Part shown: piece by piece, positions 51,778 through 60,192 of the stretch | Numbering within the stretch: position 1 is the stretch's first letter | How the letters are laid out: each line of letters begins with the position of its first letter | Source of the DNA: Deferribacteres bacterium | Lineage (GTDB): Bacteria > Zhuqueibacterota > Zhuqueibacteria > Zhuqueibacterales > Geothermadaptataceae | Assembly: GCA_020633675.1 (NCBI GenBank) | Contig: JACKDE010000001.1 | Span: 1,240,001 to 1,304,000 of the forward strand | DNA length: 64,000 nt | Reading direction: 5' to 3' | Notes under the pieces: model-generated | What the model was told of the DNA's origin: nothing | Databases searched by the model: none | Seen by the model: only the letters and a program-made list of their open reading frames with translations | Made by a program: the position numbers and the translations under genes

Positions 51778-53124
51778 ATGTCTCTGTCCGCAGGAATTCC
51801 ATCCGATGAACCGATCATTGACGTGGGCATCGTTTTGCCCGAAGACCGGCAAAAACGGCTTCGCATTGAAATTCCTCATGAAGGTGATTATGCATTACAA
51901 ATCGATGGCAATGTGGCGATTGCGCTGCAAAGGGGCAGCATGATTGAAATCCAGCGCAATTCGAACGCACTGGAAATCCTGTTAGCGCAGAACAAAAGCC
52001 AGCAGGCGCAGCGCATTGAGATTGGTTTGCAAGGCGAGATAGCGCCCAATAAAGGTTACGGGCTGCTGGTACGCGATGTCGTGGCCGGGCGCAATTTTCA
52101 CTGGCAAAAAAATATTGACGTGACGTTACCTGGCGGGCTTCTTTGTGAAATGTATCAAGATGTGCTCATGCTCATCAATCGCTTGCCTTTCGAGCAATAT
52201 GTGATGTGTGTCGCGACATCGGAAATGTCGGCCGAGTGTCCGGATGCTTTTCTGGAAGCGCAGACTATTACCGCCCGCTCGTGGATGCTGGCCAACGTTG
52301 AGCAAAAACATCGCGCGCTTGGCATGGACGTGTGCAATGATGATTGCTGCCAGCGCTATCAGGGCAGCACCTTTCTCAGCAAACAAGCTGTGGCCGCAAC
52401 GTCAGCAACCAGCGGCAAGGTTTTGCTGCACGGTGATCTAATCTGTGATGCGCGCTACTCGAAAAGCTGCGGTGGCATGATGGAGGCGTTCGAAGCTGTC
52501 TGGCCGGGCAAGCCGCACCCATATCTGCAAATCAAGCCGGACTTGCCGGAAACAGAGCTGCAGCATGTTCCGGATTTGACCTCGGAATCAGCATTTCAGG
52601 ATTGGCTGGCTGTCCCGCCAAAAGCCTACTGCAGTCCCCATTATATCGTTGAGAATGAGCTCAAGACGTACTTAGGCAGCGTTGACGAAAGCGGCCGCTA
52701 TTACCGCTGGTCCTTCTCGCTGATTCAAAAAGAGATTACCAAACTCTTGAATGAAAAACTCAATTTGTATGCTGAGCACATCGAAGCGTTGCATGTGCGG
52801 AAACGCGGTGGCTCCGGCCGCGTGATGCAACTGGCTATCGTTTATGTGGATCGCGCGCAACAACAGCGCACGCACCTTCTGGATAGCGAGTACGCGATCC
52901 GCGCTGCTCTGCATCCGCATTTCCTGTACAGCTCAGCGATTGTGATCGAGCCGAAATACAAAGGTGGGCATGTGCCGGATTCTTTTAAAATTGATGGCTG
53001 CGGCTGGGGACATGGTGTCGGCTTGTGCCAGATCGGTGGGCTGGGTATGGCGTTGGCAGGAGAATCCGCTGAAAATATTTTATCGCACTATTATCCGGGC
53101 TCAAATTTGCAAAAAATTTATTGA
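51778..53124 (+). CDS. SpoIID/LytB-domain protein
   Basis: ATG 51778 follows AAAGGA. The 448-residue protein carries the SpoIID domain (about 130-440): 'LPFEQYVMCVATSEMSAECPD' has the catalytic Glu expected of SpoIID lytic transglycosylases, and 'TITARSW' and 'SCGGMMEAFEAVW' are conserved. The ending 'GWGHGVGLCQIGGLGMALAGE' is the most diagnostic part. The N-terminal 120 residues form a beta-rich domain ('DVGIVLPEDRQKRLRIEI'). There is no signal peptide at this or any upstream in-frame start, unlike Bacillus SpoIID, as in several Bacteroidota homologues. Several Cys residues (CNDDCC) are unusual. Confidence 0.88.
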   Translation: MSLSAGIPSDEPIIDVGIVLPEDRQKRLRIEIPHEGDYALQIDGNVAIALQRGSMIEIQRNSNALEILLAQNKSQQAQRIEIGLQGEIAPNKGYGLLVRDVVAGRNFHWQKNIDVTLPGGLLCEMYQDVLMLINRLPFEQYVMCVATSEMSAECPDAFLEAQTITARSWMLANVEQKHRALGMDVCNDDCCQRYQGSTFLSKQAVAATSATSGKVLLHGDLICDARYSKSCGGMMEAFEAVWPGKPHPYLQIKPDLPETELQHVPDLTSESAFQDWLAVPPKAYCSPHYIVENELKTYLGSVDESGRYYRWSFSLIQKEITKLLNEKLNLYAEHIEALHVRKRGGSGRVMQLAIVYVDRAQQQRTHLLDSEYAIRAALHPHFLYSSAIVIEPKYKGGHVPDSFKIDGCGWGHGVGLCQIGGLGMALAGESAENILSHYYPGSNLQKIY

Positions 53125-53146
53125 GAGCCAAAGATATGATAAAATG

Positions 53147-53180
53147 GCAGGCCAGCACGCATTTCACGGTGCTGGCCTGC
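53147..53180 (-). terminator. Rho-independent terminator between convergent genes
   Basis: The 12-bp stem GCAGGCCAGCAC / GTGCTGGCCTGC with a 10-base loop is followed on the minus strand by CATTTTATC. It serves the minus-strand gene ending at 53194 and may also stop transcription from spoIID on the plus strand. Confidence 0.75.
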
Positions 53181-53193
53181 TCGTTTGGGCTGA

Positions 53194-53724
53194 TTACTTA
53201 AAAATCACTTTTGCGTCTGGCGATTCTTTGTAAGTGGCGGAGTGACCCTCGACCCATTTGCCGTTTTGCAAATACTGCGATGTACTTCTCATCGTGCCAT
53301 CCGGCAAGACTTCCCCGACAGATTTGACCTCGGTGATGCCGTTTTCATTGCCGCTAACGGTTTCGCGGCTGATAATTTTGTTGCCGTTGAACGACATGGT
53401 GCCATGTGTCATGAAGCCCGCAGTAGTAAAATAGTAATAAACTAGACTCTTCTTTTCCTTGTCCCAGTACAAGATCGATTCGCCGCCATATTCGCCGTTG
53501 TTGATGGAATGCAGGATGCGTACAGCTTGTCCGTTCAAAGCACGCTCCCAGCGGGAAACGTCGATGGTTTGCTTGCCGTCTGAGCTATTGTTGAACGTGC
53601 CAACCCAGGTTTTTCCGATGAATGGTTTGAGTGGTGCCAAATGCTCTGACAAGTTTTCCTGCGCAAACAAAGCACTGCATACGAGCAAAAGCATGGCGGT
53701 TAAACAGATTTTTGTGCGAATCAT
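53194..53724 (-). CDS. Exported lipocalin-like protein (DUF1579-like)
   Basis: The 176-residue protein begins with a signal peptide (MIRTKICLTAMLLLVCSALFAQ). The mature part is a beta-rich domain: 'LAPLKPFIGKTWVGTF', 'VSRWERALNGQAVRILHSIN', 'GGESILYWDKEKKSLVYYYF' and 'GFMTHGTMSF'. It resembles DUF1579/lipocalin-like beta-barrels that measure the 'weight' of small ligands, but no ligand-binding motif stands out. AAGGAG precedes the ATG. Confidence 0.65.
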   Translation of the reverse strand: MIRTKICLTAMLLLVCSALFAQENLSEHLAPLKPFIGKTWVGTFNNSSDGKQTIDVSRWERALNGQAVRILHSINNGEYGGESILYWDKEKKSLVYYYFTTAGFMTHGTMSFNGNKIISRETVSGNENGITEVKSVGEVLPDGTMRSTSQYLQNGKWVEGHSATYKESPDAKVIFK

Positions 53725-53981
53725 TCTGAATTCTCCTTATTGTTTGGAATAATGCTTTTCATTCTATTCAACATTCTTTCATTTTTCTTTGACAAAAGAT
53801 AAAAATAACTAAAATAATGCAAACCTAAATTTTTGTTTTGGCGTCTATCAACGGCCTGTATGTGAAATCATTAAATGTTGGCGCTCATCCTTGCTATAGT
53901 TGAATTTAAGGAAGCCACTCCGTTTTTTTAATTGAAAACACACATGCAAGAAAGTAGCTGATTTTTTAAGGAGAAAATGCG

Positions 53982-54497
53982 ATGACTCTAAAAGACTCTC
54001 TATTGGCAGAATTTAGCCACGAAATGGCCACAACACGCCGGGTATTGGAGCGTGTTCCGGAAGACAAGCTTTCGTGGAAGCCACATGAAAAATCCTGGTC
54101 GATGGCAAATCTGGCAACGCACATCGCCAACCTGCCTGTTTGGTCGGTCATGACGATTCAGCAGGATGCTCTTGATTTGAATCCGCCTGGAGAAACAGGA
54201 TTCACGCCGCCATCTGCTGCGAAATCCAGCCAGGAGTTGATGGCCTTTTTTGATAAAAATGTAGCCGATGCGCAAAAAGCAATCGAAGCGACCAATGATG
54301 CGGAGCTATTGAAGCCATGGACGTTGTTAAATGCCGGCCAGTCTGTGTTCACGATGCCTAAAATTGCGGTTTTAGGGAGTTTTGTTGTCAAACATATCGT
54401 GCATCATCGAGGGCAACTAACGGTCTATTTGCGTTTGAACGATGCGCCTGTCCCCTCAGTTTATGGCCCATCCGCTGATGAAGAAGGTGGGAGGTAG
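53982..54497 (+). CDS. DinB-family protein
   Basis: The 171-residue protein is a DinB-type four-helix bundle. Candidate metal ligands are H47 (LATHIAN) and the HHRGQ pair (residues about 137-141, in VVKHIVHHRGQLTVYLRL). 'SWKPHEKSWSMANLATH' is the usual opening of DinB/YfiT domains, and 'APVPSVYGPSADE' is a typical end. Such proteins are metal-dependent thiol (bacillithiol, mycothiol) transferases or of unknown role. AAGGAG lies eight bases before the ATG. Confidence 0.88.
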   Translation: MTLKDSLLAEFSHEMATTRRVLERVPEDKLSWKPHEKSWSMANLATHIANLPVWSVMTIQQDALDLNPPGETGFTPPSAAKSSQELMAFFDKNVADAQKAIEATNDAELLKPWTLLNAGQSVFTMPKIAVLGSFVVKHIVHHRGQLTVYLRLNDAPVPSVYGPSADEEGGR

Positions 54498-54562
54498 TTT
54501 TTTTTGATCCTGTGCCCTGCAGCATTCCTGTGTGGGGCACAATAATTTTCAAGGAGGCAAAC

Positions 54563-54892
54563 ATGGCATTTGATGAAGGTTTGGCCGAGCGCATCCGCGA
54601 AGTCTTCCAGAATAGACACGATGTCGCCGAGAAAAAAATGTTCGGCGGGCTGGCGTTTATGATCAGTGGCCATATGTGTTGCGGCATCATTGGTGAAAAG
54701 CTGATGCTGCGGGTGGGAGCAGGGCAATATGACGAATTGCTGCAAAAAAAACATGCCAGCGCGATGGATTTTACTGGCAAGCCGATGAAAGGCATGCTCT
54801 ACATCGAGCCTGAAGGCATTGCAGAAGATCAAAATTTGAGCCAGTGGATTGGTAAAGCGCTGGATTTTGTGTCGACACTACCGCCGAAGTGA
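54563..54892 (+). CDS. TfoX N-terminal domain protein
   Basis: ATG 54563 follows AAGGAGG and is preferred to an upstream in-frame ATG (54512). The 109-residue protein matches the TfoX_N domain: 'RIREVFQNRHDVAEKKMFGGLAFM', 'GKPMKGMLYIEPEGI' and 'WIGKALDFVSTLPPK'. TfoX N-domain proteins were named after a competence regulator, but stand-alone ones are of unknown function. Its end overlaps the convergent murU gene by 15 bases. Confidence 0.87.
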   Translation: MAFDEGLAERIREVFQNRHDVAEKKMFGGLAFMISGHMCCGIIGEKLMLRVGAGQYDELLQKKHASAMDFTGKPMKGMLYIEPEGIAEDQNLSQWIGKALDFVSTLPPK

Positions 54893-55627
54893 CGTGGGCG
54901 GGTTCATTTCTTGTAAAAAATCATCTGCTCGCTCAAACTGCTCCCGTCTTCCCAAATCGAGCCATTTGTACTGATCAGCGCGAAATGCCTGAATGCGTTC
55001 CCCAAGTCCAGCCAGTCTAAGGTAGACATCGACAATAGAGAATGTGCCAGATTCGGTGAAAAGTTCGAAAATGCGAGGTGAAATGATATGAATGCCCATA
55101 AAGGAAAGCCGATTATGCGTTTCAGTTTGCGGCACGACAATTTTTTGCTCTTTTTGCAGCAGGGAAGTCCAGCCCACCAACCGTCCATCATCATCAAATA
55201 GAAAATAGCGCGAGGTTTTGCGGTCCCGCACGGCTAACGTCGCGAGCGCACCTGTACGCTGGTGAACTGCCAGCATCGCGCCGAGATCGATGTTGCTGAG
55301 CACGTCGGTGTTGTAAAGCAGAAATGGCTCGCCATCATTAAAAAAATGTGCAGCCTTATTTAAGCCGCCACCGGTATCGAGTAAAGTCGGTTCGTGTGAC
55401 AGTTCGATGTGCACACCAAAGTTTTTTTTGCTTTCCAGAAATCCTGCAATTTTTTCAGCAAAATGATGGGTGTTGATGATGATGTCGCGGGTGCCTTGTT
55501 GTGTCAGCTTGGTGATGACATGCTCCAAAAGTGGCTTGCCTGCCACTTCGACCAGTGCTTTTGGGCGGTCGTTTGTGAGCGGACGCAGACGCGTACCGAG
55601 ACCTGCTGCAAGAATCATCGCTTTCAT
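54878..55627 (-). CDS. murU: Sugar-1-phosphate nucleotidyltransferase (MurU-like)
   Basis: The 249-residue protein has the NTP-transferase start MILAAGLGTRLRPLTNDRPKAL (pyrophosphorylase signature with catalytic Arg and Lys), 'LLDTGGGL' and 'YNTDVLSNIDL' (metal Asp), and lacks the acyltransferase tail of GlmU. Its closest known type is MurU/HddC-like. The overlapping upstream gene (ATGA junction) encodes an AmgK-type kinase, the known partner of MurU in the anomeric MurNAc/GlcNAc recycling route that makes UDP-MurNAc. So the gene symbol rests on context plus family. Confidence 0.82.
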   Translation of the reverse strand: MKAMILAAGLGTRLRPLTNDRPKALVEVAGKPLLEHVITKLTQQGTRDIIINTHHFAEKIAGFLESKKNFGVHIELSHEPTLLDTGGGLNKAAHFFNDGEPFLLYNTDVLSNIDLGAMLAVHQRTGALATLAVRDRKTSRYFLFDDDGRLVGWTSLLQKEQKIVVPQTETHNRLSFMGIHIISPRIFELFTESGTFSIVDVYLRLAGLGERIQAFRADQYKWLDLGRREQFERADDFLQEMNPPTSLRR

Positions 55628-57063
55628 CGCTTCATAAACTCCAGTTCGCGATGACGCTTCTCAATATGAATCCCTTTCTTGCTTTTCAGATAGCCTTCGA
55701 TCAAATTGGTCATGTAAACCGAGCGGTGCTGGCCGCCAGTACAACCAAATGAAATCATCAAATCGGTAAAATTGCGCGATTGATAGTTTTTAATGGCCTG
55801 ATCGACTATCGCTTTTATGTGGCTGACATATTCCGTTACTTCCAGCTCACGCTGCAGGTAGTCGATCACTTCGGTGTCGTTGCCGGTGAGCTCGGCATAC
55901 TCGGGCAGTCTCCCGGGATTGGGCAGCAGCCGGCAGTCGAACACAAAGCCGCCACCATGCCCCTTCTCATCGATGGGAATGCCGCGCCGGAACGAAAAGC
56001 TCTGCAATCGCACTGTGAGCTGCAGCTCGACATCGCCGATTTGTCGCAGGTAGGATGAGCGCACCAGCTTGCCCCATGCTTCTGTGAGTGCCGGTAATTC
56101 GACCGGTAGCCGGGCTGTGCGCAGCAGCCATTCCAGGTTTTGGATGGCGTAGGGCACACTGCGCAAAAAATGGCCTTTGCGTTCGTAAAAGCCGCGAAAA
56201 CCATATGCGCCCAGCGCCTGCATGATGCGAATCAGCACATAGCCATAATAAAATTGCATAAAGCTTTCGCGATCAACCGGGATGTGCTTGTTGACCGACT
56301 CGATATATTTTTCCAGCAAATGATCACGCACTTCTTGGGGAATATCAGCCTTGGCGTCGAACAGCAGAGAAGCGATGTCGTACTGCAGCGCACCTTTGCG
56401 TCCGCCTTGGTAGTCGATAAAGTAGGGCTCGCCATCGTTAATCATCACATTGCGTGATTGAAAATCGCGATACAGGAAAAAATCACGTTCAGCTTGCAGT
56501 AAAAAGTCGGTGAACTTTTTAAAATCATCTTCAAGGTACTGCTCATCAAATGTGATTTTAGCCAATTTGAGAAAGTAATACTTAAAATAGTTTAAGTCCC
56601 ACATCATCGATTGTTTGTCGAAGCTGGCGCGTGGATAGCACAGGCGGTAGTCGAGATTTTTGCTGGCAGCGATCTGAAATTGGGGCAGTAGCGTGACTAC
56701 TTTTTCATAGATGCTCACAATTCTATCAGAGAAGCCATCATTCTTACGAATCTCGGTGAGAAACGAAAAAAGCGTTATATCGCCAAGGTCTTGCTCCAAA
56801 TACACACCCTGTTCGATATCTTGCGCGAAGATTTCCGGTACGGGCAATTCTGCGCTCCGAAAGACTTGGGAAAAATGCAGAAAAGCCTGGTTCTCACGCC
56901 GGTCATGATTGTACACGCCAATAGTGGAATGGCCGTTATCGAGTACGCGGTAATATCGGCGGTCCGAGCCGTGTGCTGCCATTGGAATGATTTGCTGTGG
57001 TGCGCTGCCAATGTGGCTGGCGTATAGCTTCGCAATTTTTGCTTCGATGGAGTTCTTTGTCAT
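55624..57063 (-). CDS. amgK: Amino-sugar kinase (AmgK-like) fused to RapZ C-terminal domain
   Basis: Residues 1 to about 330 form an aminoglycoside-phosphotransferase-type kinase: 'GSDRRYYRV' (glycine loop), 'YLEQDLGD', 'FLYRDFQSRNVMI' (catalytic loop) and 'YFIDYQGG' (metal Asp). This is the pattern of AmgK, the anomeric MurNAc/GlcNAc kinase. Residues about 345-479 match the RapZ C-terminal domain: 'FVFDCRLLPNPGRLPEY', 'LTGNDTEVIDYL' and GCTGGQHRSVYM. In E. coli RapZ this part binds glucosamine-6-phosphate and RNA. The fusion therefore joins an amino-sugar kinase to an amino-sugar-phosphate sensor fold. The stop overlaps the start of murU. Regulation by the RapZ part is inference. Confidence 0.87.
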   Translation of the reverse strand: MTKNSIEAKIAKLYASHIGSAPQQIIPMAAHGSDRRYYRVLDNGHSTIGVYNHDRRENQAFLHFSQVFRSAELPVPEIFAQDIEQGVYLEQDLGDITLFSFLTEIRKNDGFSDRIVSIYEKVVTLLPQFQIAASKNLDYRLCYPRASFDKQSMMWDLNYFKYYFLKLAKITFDEQYLEDDFKKFTDFLLQAERDFFLYRDFQSRNVMINDGEPYFIDYQGGRKGALQYDIASLLFDAKADIPQEVRDHLLEKYIESVNKHIPVDRESFMQFYYGYVLIRIMQALGAYGFRGFYERKGHFLRSVPYAIQNLEWLLRTARLPVELPALTEAWGKLVRSSYLRQIGDVELQLTVRLQSFSFRRGIPIDEKGHGGGFVFDCRLLPNPGRLPEYAELTGNDTEVIDYLQRELEVTEYVSHIKAIVDQAIKNYQSRNFTDLMISFGCTGGQHRSVYMTNLIEGYLKSKKGIHIEKRHRELEFMKR

Positions 57064-57230
57064 TTTGCCGCTTTCATGTCAGGAGTCCCGATGCAACCGG
57101 CGGGACGTTTTTGTGTGCTATTGTTGGCGTTTCTGTTGATCCGCTTGAACGACAAAATTAGAGAAATAATCCTTCAGATGCAAGGTTGGATGAGGTGGGA
57201 GCTGAAGTTGTTTGCTGCTTGCGATTCGCT

Positions 57231-57881
57231 TTACCTGCTGAAGATCGATTTGTAGTGTCGAAAAAAATGCAAAAATCCAGTATCGCGCAAGCCTTTATGC
57301 AAACGATCCAGCAAAAAAGGATCGAATCGGGTACCGTTTGAATCTAAAATCGCTTGCAGTGTTTGCGGCAGCGTAAAGGGTTCGCGGTAGGGGCGAGCCG
57401 AAAGCATCGCATCGAGTGCATCTGCAACCGCGATGATGCGGCCCCAAAGCGGGATATCCTGTCTCGCCAGCCCGAGCGGATAGCCCGAGCCGTCATAATT
57501 TTCATGATGGCACAAAATCGCTTCGGAAATGCGATAGTATCCACCTGCTTTGAGCCAGATTTTCGCTCCAAGCTCGGGGTGCGATTGCAGAGTATGCATT
57601 TCGTCTTTTGAGAGGGGGTTCTGCTTGTACAAGATATCGCGGTCAATCATCAACTTGCCGATGTCATGGAACAAGCCGGCAGTTGCTATATGCAACCGGT
57701 CTTCGCTTTTTAAATTCAGCAGCTCACCAATTTTTGCTGCGACTCTGCCAACCCGGAGCGAGTGTATTCGGGTGTAGCTGTCCAGTTGTGCCAATAAAAA
57801 ATTTTGCCAGTTGCCTCGAGATTTCAAGTAGGGCGATGGCAGTGAGAGTTTTATGTGCTTAGAGCGGGTTTTGTTCATCAT
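57231..57881 (-). CDS. HD-GYP domain protein (cyclic-di-GMP phosphodiesterase type)
   Basis: The 216-residue protein is a stand-alone HD-GYP domain: H39 ('YTRIHSLRVGRVAAKI'), the HD pair H72/D73 in LFHDIGK, and HHENYDGSGYP (125-135), which is the diagnostic HHEXXDGXGYP. 'IIAVADALDAMLS' gives the last metal Asp. All metal and GYP residues are present, so it should hydrolyse cyclic di-GMP. There is no receiver or sensor domain; a partner must control it. The orphan receiver at 7655 is of the type often attached to such domains but lies 50 kb away. GAGG lies just before the first of two ATGs. Confidence 0.9.
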   Translation of the reverse strand: MMNKTRSKHIKLSLPSPYLKSRGNWQNFLLAQLDSYTRIHSLRVGRVAAKIGELLNLKSEDRLHIATAGLFHDIGKLMIDRDILYKQNPLSKDEMHTLQSHPELGAKIWLKAGGYYRISEAILCHHENYDGSGYPLGLARQDIPLWGRIIAVADALDAMLSARPYREPFTLPQTLQAILDSNGTRFDPFLLDRLHKGLRDTGFLHFFRHYKSIFSR

Positions 57882-58165
57882 CCACCTCTCTGGAATCTTG
57901 CGCCATTACGGACGGTATCAGTTGCATTTTGCCGATGAACCGTTAAGATAGCAAAATTGTTTTTTATAGAATATGTAGTGCGAGGTGTGACGAAGGTGCA
58001 GTTTCAGTTCAGGCGAAAATCTAATCTTACAAATCGAATGCCAAAGCAGGATACAAAATTTAATGTAGGCTAAATTTTTGTTAATTCAAACGTTATTTTG
58101 TTCTCATATTCAGATTGGATGTCCCATTCTGATCTGACAGGATTCATTTTGAAATTGGAGTATGC

Positions 58166-59569
58166 ATGAAAACATTGAAAAATCACAAATTTGTTCTGGC
58201 TATGCAAGCAATGATGTTGATGGCGATGGTCCAGGGGAGTGTGGCGCAAGAGGATGACAAGGCTTATCTGCAAACGGCGAATGCCATCATTGACGAAGCC
58301 CTGCAGCGTGGAAAAGCCTATGAAATGCTGCGCGAACTTAGCTTTGAGGTTGGCCCGCGCCTGAGTGGATCGCCGCAGGCTGCCGCTGCGGTGGAATGGG
58401 GCCGGGAAACGATGATCGAACATGGACTCGAGAACGTCCATTTGCAGGAAGTGATGGTACCGCATTGGGAAAGAGGACCGATTGAGCGTGCTGCGGTGGT
58501 CAATTCCTCTTTTGTCGGTACGCATGAACTTACTGTTTGTGCATTGGGAGGCAGCATCGCGACACCGACGCTCGGCGTCACTGCGGAAGTGCTGGAAGTG
58601 CAGACCATGGATGAGTTGCACCAAAAAGCATCTGAAGCAGCGGGCAAAATCATTTTTTTCAATCGGCCGATGGATGCCACCAAGCGCAATACTTTCGCTG
58701 CCTATGGCGGCGCTGTCAATCAACGCGGTAGTGGGGCTGCAGAAGCGGCAAAAGTTGGTGCGGTTGCTGCTCTGGTGCGCTCCATGACCACCGCTCTTGA
58801 CGACGTGCCACACACGGGCGGCATGCATTACGAAGAGGGTGTGCCTAAAATTCCATCGGCAGCAATCAGCACACTCGATGCCAATTTTTTAAGCGATCTT
58901 CTCAAGAAGGGCGCGCCGGTAAGCGTCAATCTGCAACTCAGCAGCCGCACGTTGCCAGACACGCCATCGGCAAACGTTGTGGGTGAAATAACCGGCTCAG
59001 AGCTTCCGGATGAGGTGGTGCTGCTTGGTGGCCATCTCGACAGCTGGGATAAAGGTCACGGCGCACACGATGATGGCTCTGGCTGCGTGCAGTCGATTGA
59101 AGCATTGCGCTTGCTGAAAGCATTGAATTTGCGCCCGCGCCGCACCATTCGTGCAGTGCTCTTTATGAATGAGGAAAATGGCTTGCGCGGCGGCAAAGGC
59201 TATGCTGAGCACGTTGAGAAAAATGGGCCGAAGCATATTGTCGCAATCGAAAGCGATCGCGGAGGCTTTGCACCGCGCGGCATTACGGTGCAGGCTGAAA
59301 ATCAAATCGTGGCAAAGGTTGCACGCTGGTCCTATTTACTGGAGCAGATAGGGGCGGATCGCATTGAGCGTGGAGGAGGCGGGGCGGACATTTCGCCGCT
59401 GGTTCCGCAGGGCACGGTCACGATGGGGCTGATGGTGGAATCGCATCGCTATTTTGACTATCATCACTCCGCGAACGACACATTTGATAAGGTGAATGAA
59501 CGCGAATTAACTTTGGGCGCAGCAACAATGGCCATCATTGCCTATGTGCTCGCCAATGAAGGCTTGTAA
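58166..59569 (+). CDS. Secreted M28-family zinc peptidase
   Basis: The 467-residue protein has a signal peptide (residues 1-28, ending GSVAQ), a protease-associated-type insert (about 115-250) and an M28 catalytic domain. The five expected zinc ligands and acids are visible: LGGHLDSWD (His, Asp), GAHDDGSG (bridging Asp), MNEENGL (catalytic Glu and Glu ligand), IESDRGG (Asp) and FDYHHSAND (His). The layout equals that of carboxypeptidase Q/aminopeptidase-type M28 enzymes, which act on dipeptides or N-terminal residues in the periplasm or outside. GGAG precedes the ATG. A strong terminator follows. Confidence 0.92.
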   Translation: MKTLKNHKFVLAMQAMMLMAMVQGSVAQEDDKAYLQTANAIIDEALQRGKAYEMLRELSFEVGPRLSGSPQAAAAVEWGRETMIEHGLENVHLQEVMVPHWERGPIERAAVVNSSFVGTHELTVCALGGSIATPTLGVTAEVLEVQTMDELHQKASEAAGKIIFFNRPMDATKRNTFAAYGGAVNQRGSGAAEAAKVGAVAALVRSMTTALDDVPHTGGMHYEEGVPKIPSAAISTLDANFLSDLLKKGAPVSVNLQLSSRTLPDTPSANVVGEITGSELPDEVVLLGGHLDSWDKGHGAHDDGSGCVQSIEALRLLKALNLRPRRTIRAVLFMNEENGLRGGKGYAEHVEKNGPKHIVAIESDRGGFAPRGITVQAENQIVAKVARWSYLLEQIGADRIERGGGGADISPLVPQGTVTMGLMVESHRYFDYHHSANDTFDKVNERELTLGAATMAIIAYVLANEGL

Positions 59570-59600
59570 TTTTTCGTGAAATGTTTGAGTTGCTAAAAAA

Positions 59601-59628
59601 CACCCGCCGATTCGGCGGGTGTTTTTTT
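59601..59628. terminator. Bidirectional rho-independent terminator
   Basis: The perfect 9-bp stem CACCCGCCG / CGGCGGGTG with a 3-base loop has T7 after it on the plus strand and A-run before it (T-run on the minus strand). It ends both the M28 peptidase gene and the thioredoxin gene. Confidence 0.92.
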
Positions 59629-59635
59629 CTTCAAA

Positions 59636-59962
59636 TTAGGAAAGAACAGAATCCAGGCGTCGGCTGATTTCGCTTTTTGGCACCGCGCCGATGATCGTAT
59701 CGACCACCTCTCCGCCTTTGAAAATAAGCAGCGAAGGAATGCTGCGCACGTTGAAAGCGCCCGCTGTCTGGATGTTGTTGTCTACGTCAAGCTTGCCGAT
59801 TTTAACCTTGCCATCGTAACTCGCAGCCAGATCTTCGATGGCTGGCGCGATCATTTTGCAAGGCCCGCACCATTCTGCCCAAAAATCGACCAACACAGGT
59901 TGATCAGCCTGAAGCACTTCATTTTGAAAATTGTCATCGGTAAATTCGATTGGTTTTGCCAT
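59636..59962 (-). CDS. trxA: Thioredoxin
   Basis: The ATG at 59962 follows AAGGAGAG on the minus strand. The 108-residue protein has the classic thioredoxin order: VLVDFWAEWCGPCK (W31-C-G-P-C35), the buried Asp in LVDF, 'KLDVDNNIQTAGAFNVRSIPSLLIF' with the cis-Pro, and 'GGEVVDTIIGAVP'. It is a standard cytoplasmic disulfide reductase reduced by thioredoxin reductase, which is not in the window. There is no signal peptide. Confidence 0.96.
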   Translation of the reverse strand: MAKPIEFTDDNFQNEVLQADQPVLVDFWAEWCGPCKMIAPAIEDLAASYDGKVKIGKLDVDNNIQTAGAFNVRSIPSLLIFKGGEVVDTIIGAVPKSEISRRLDSVLS

Positions 59963-60192
59963 TTGACTCTCCTTGGGAATCGGTCGAAGTAATTGATTTG
60001 AATTTATACATATTATGCACAATAGCAATCTGCGTTTACAGATGGCCCAATTAGCACACAATGAATTTCGAGGCCCGGGATGAATTTGTAAGCAAAGCAT
60101 CCTGGCGATACGAAAATGCAAACTTGCCCGATCTGCAATTCACATTCCAATGTGCAGGACAATCAGTCCGAGTTTGCGTGTGCGGGCCATCA

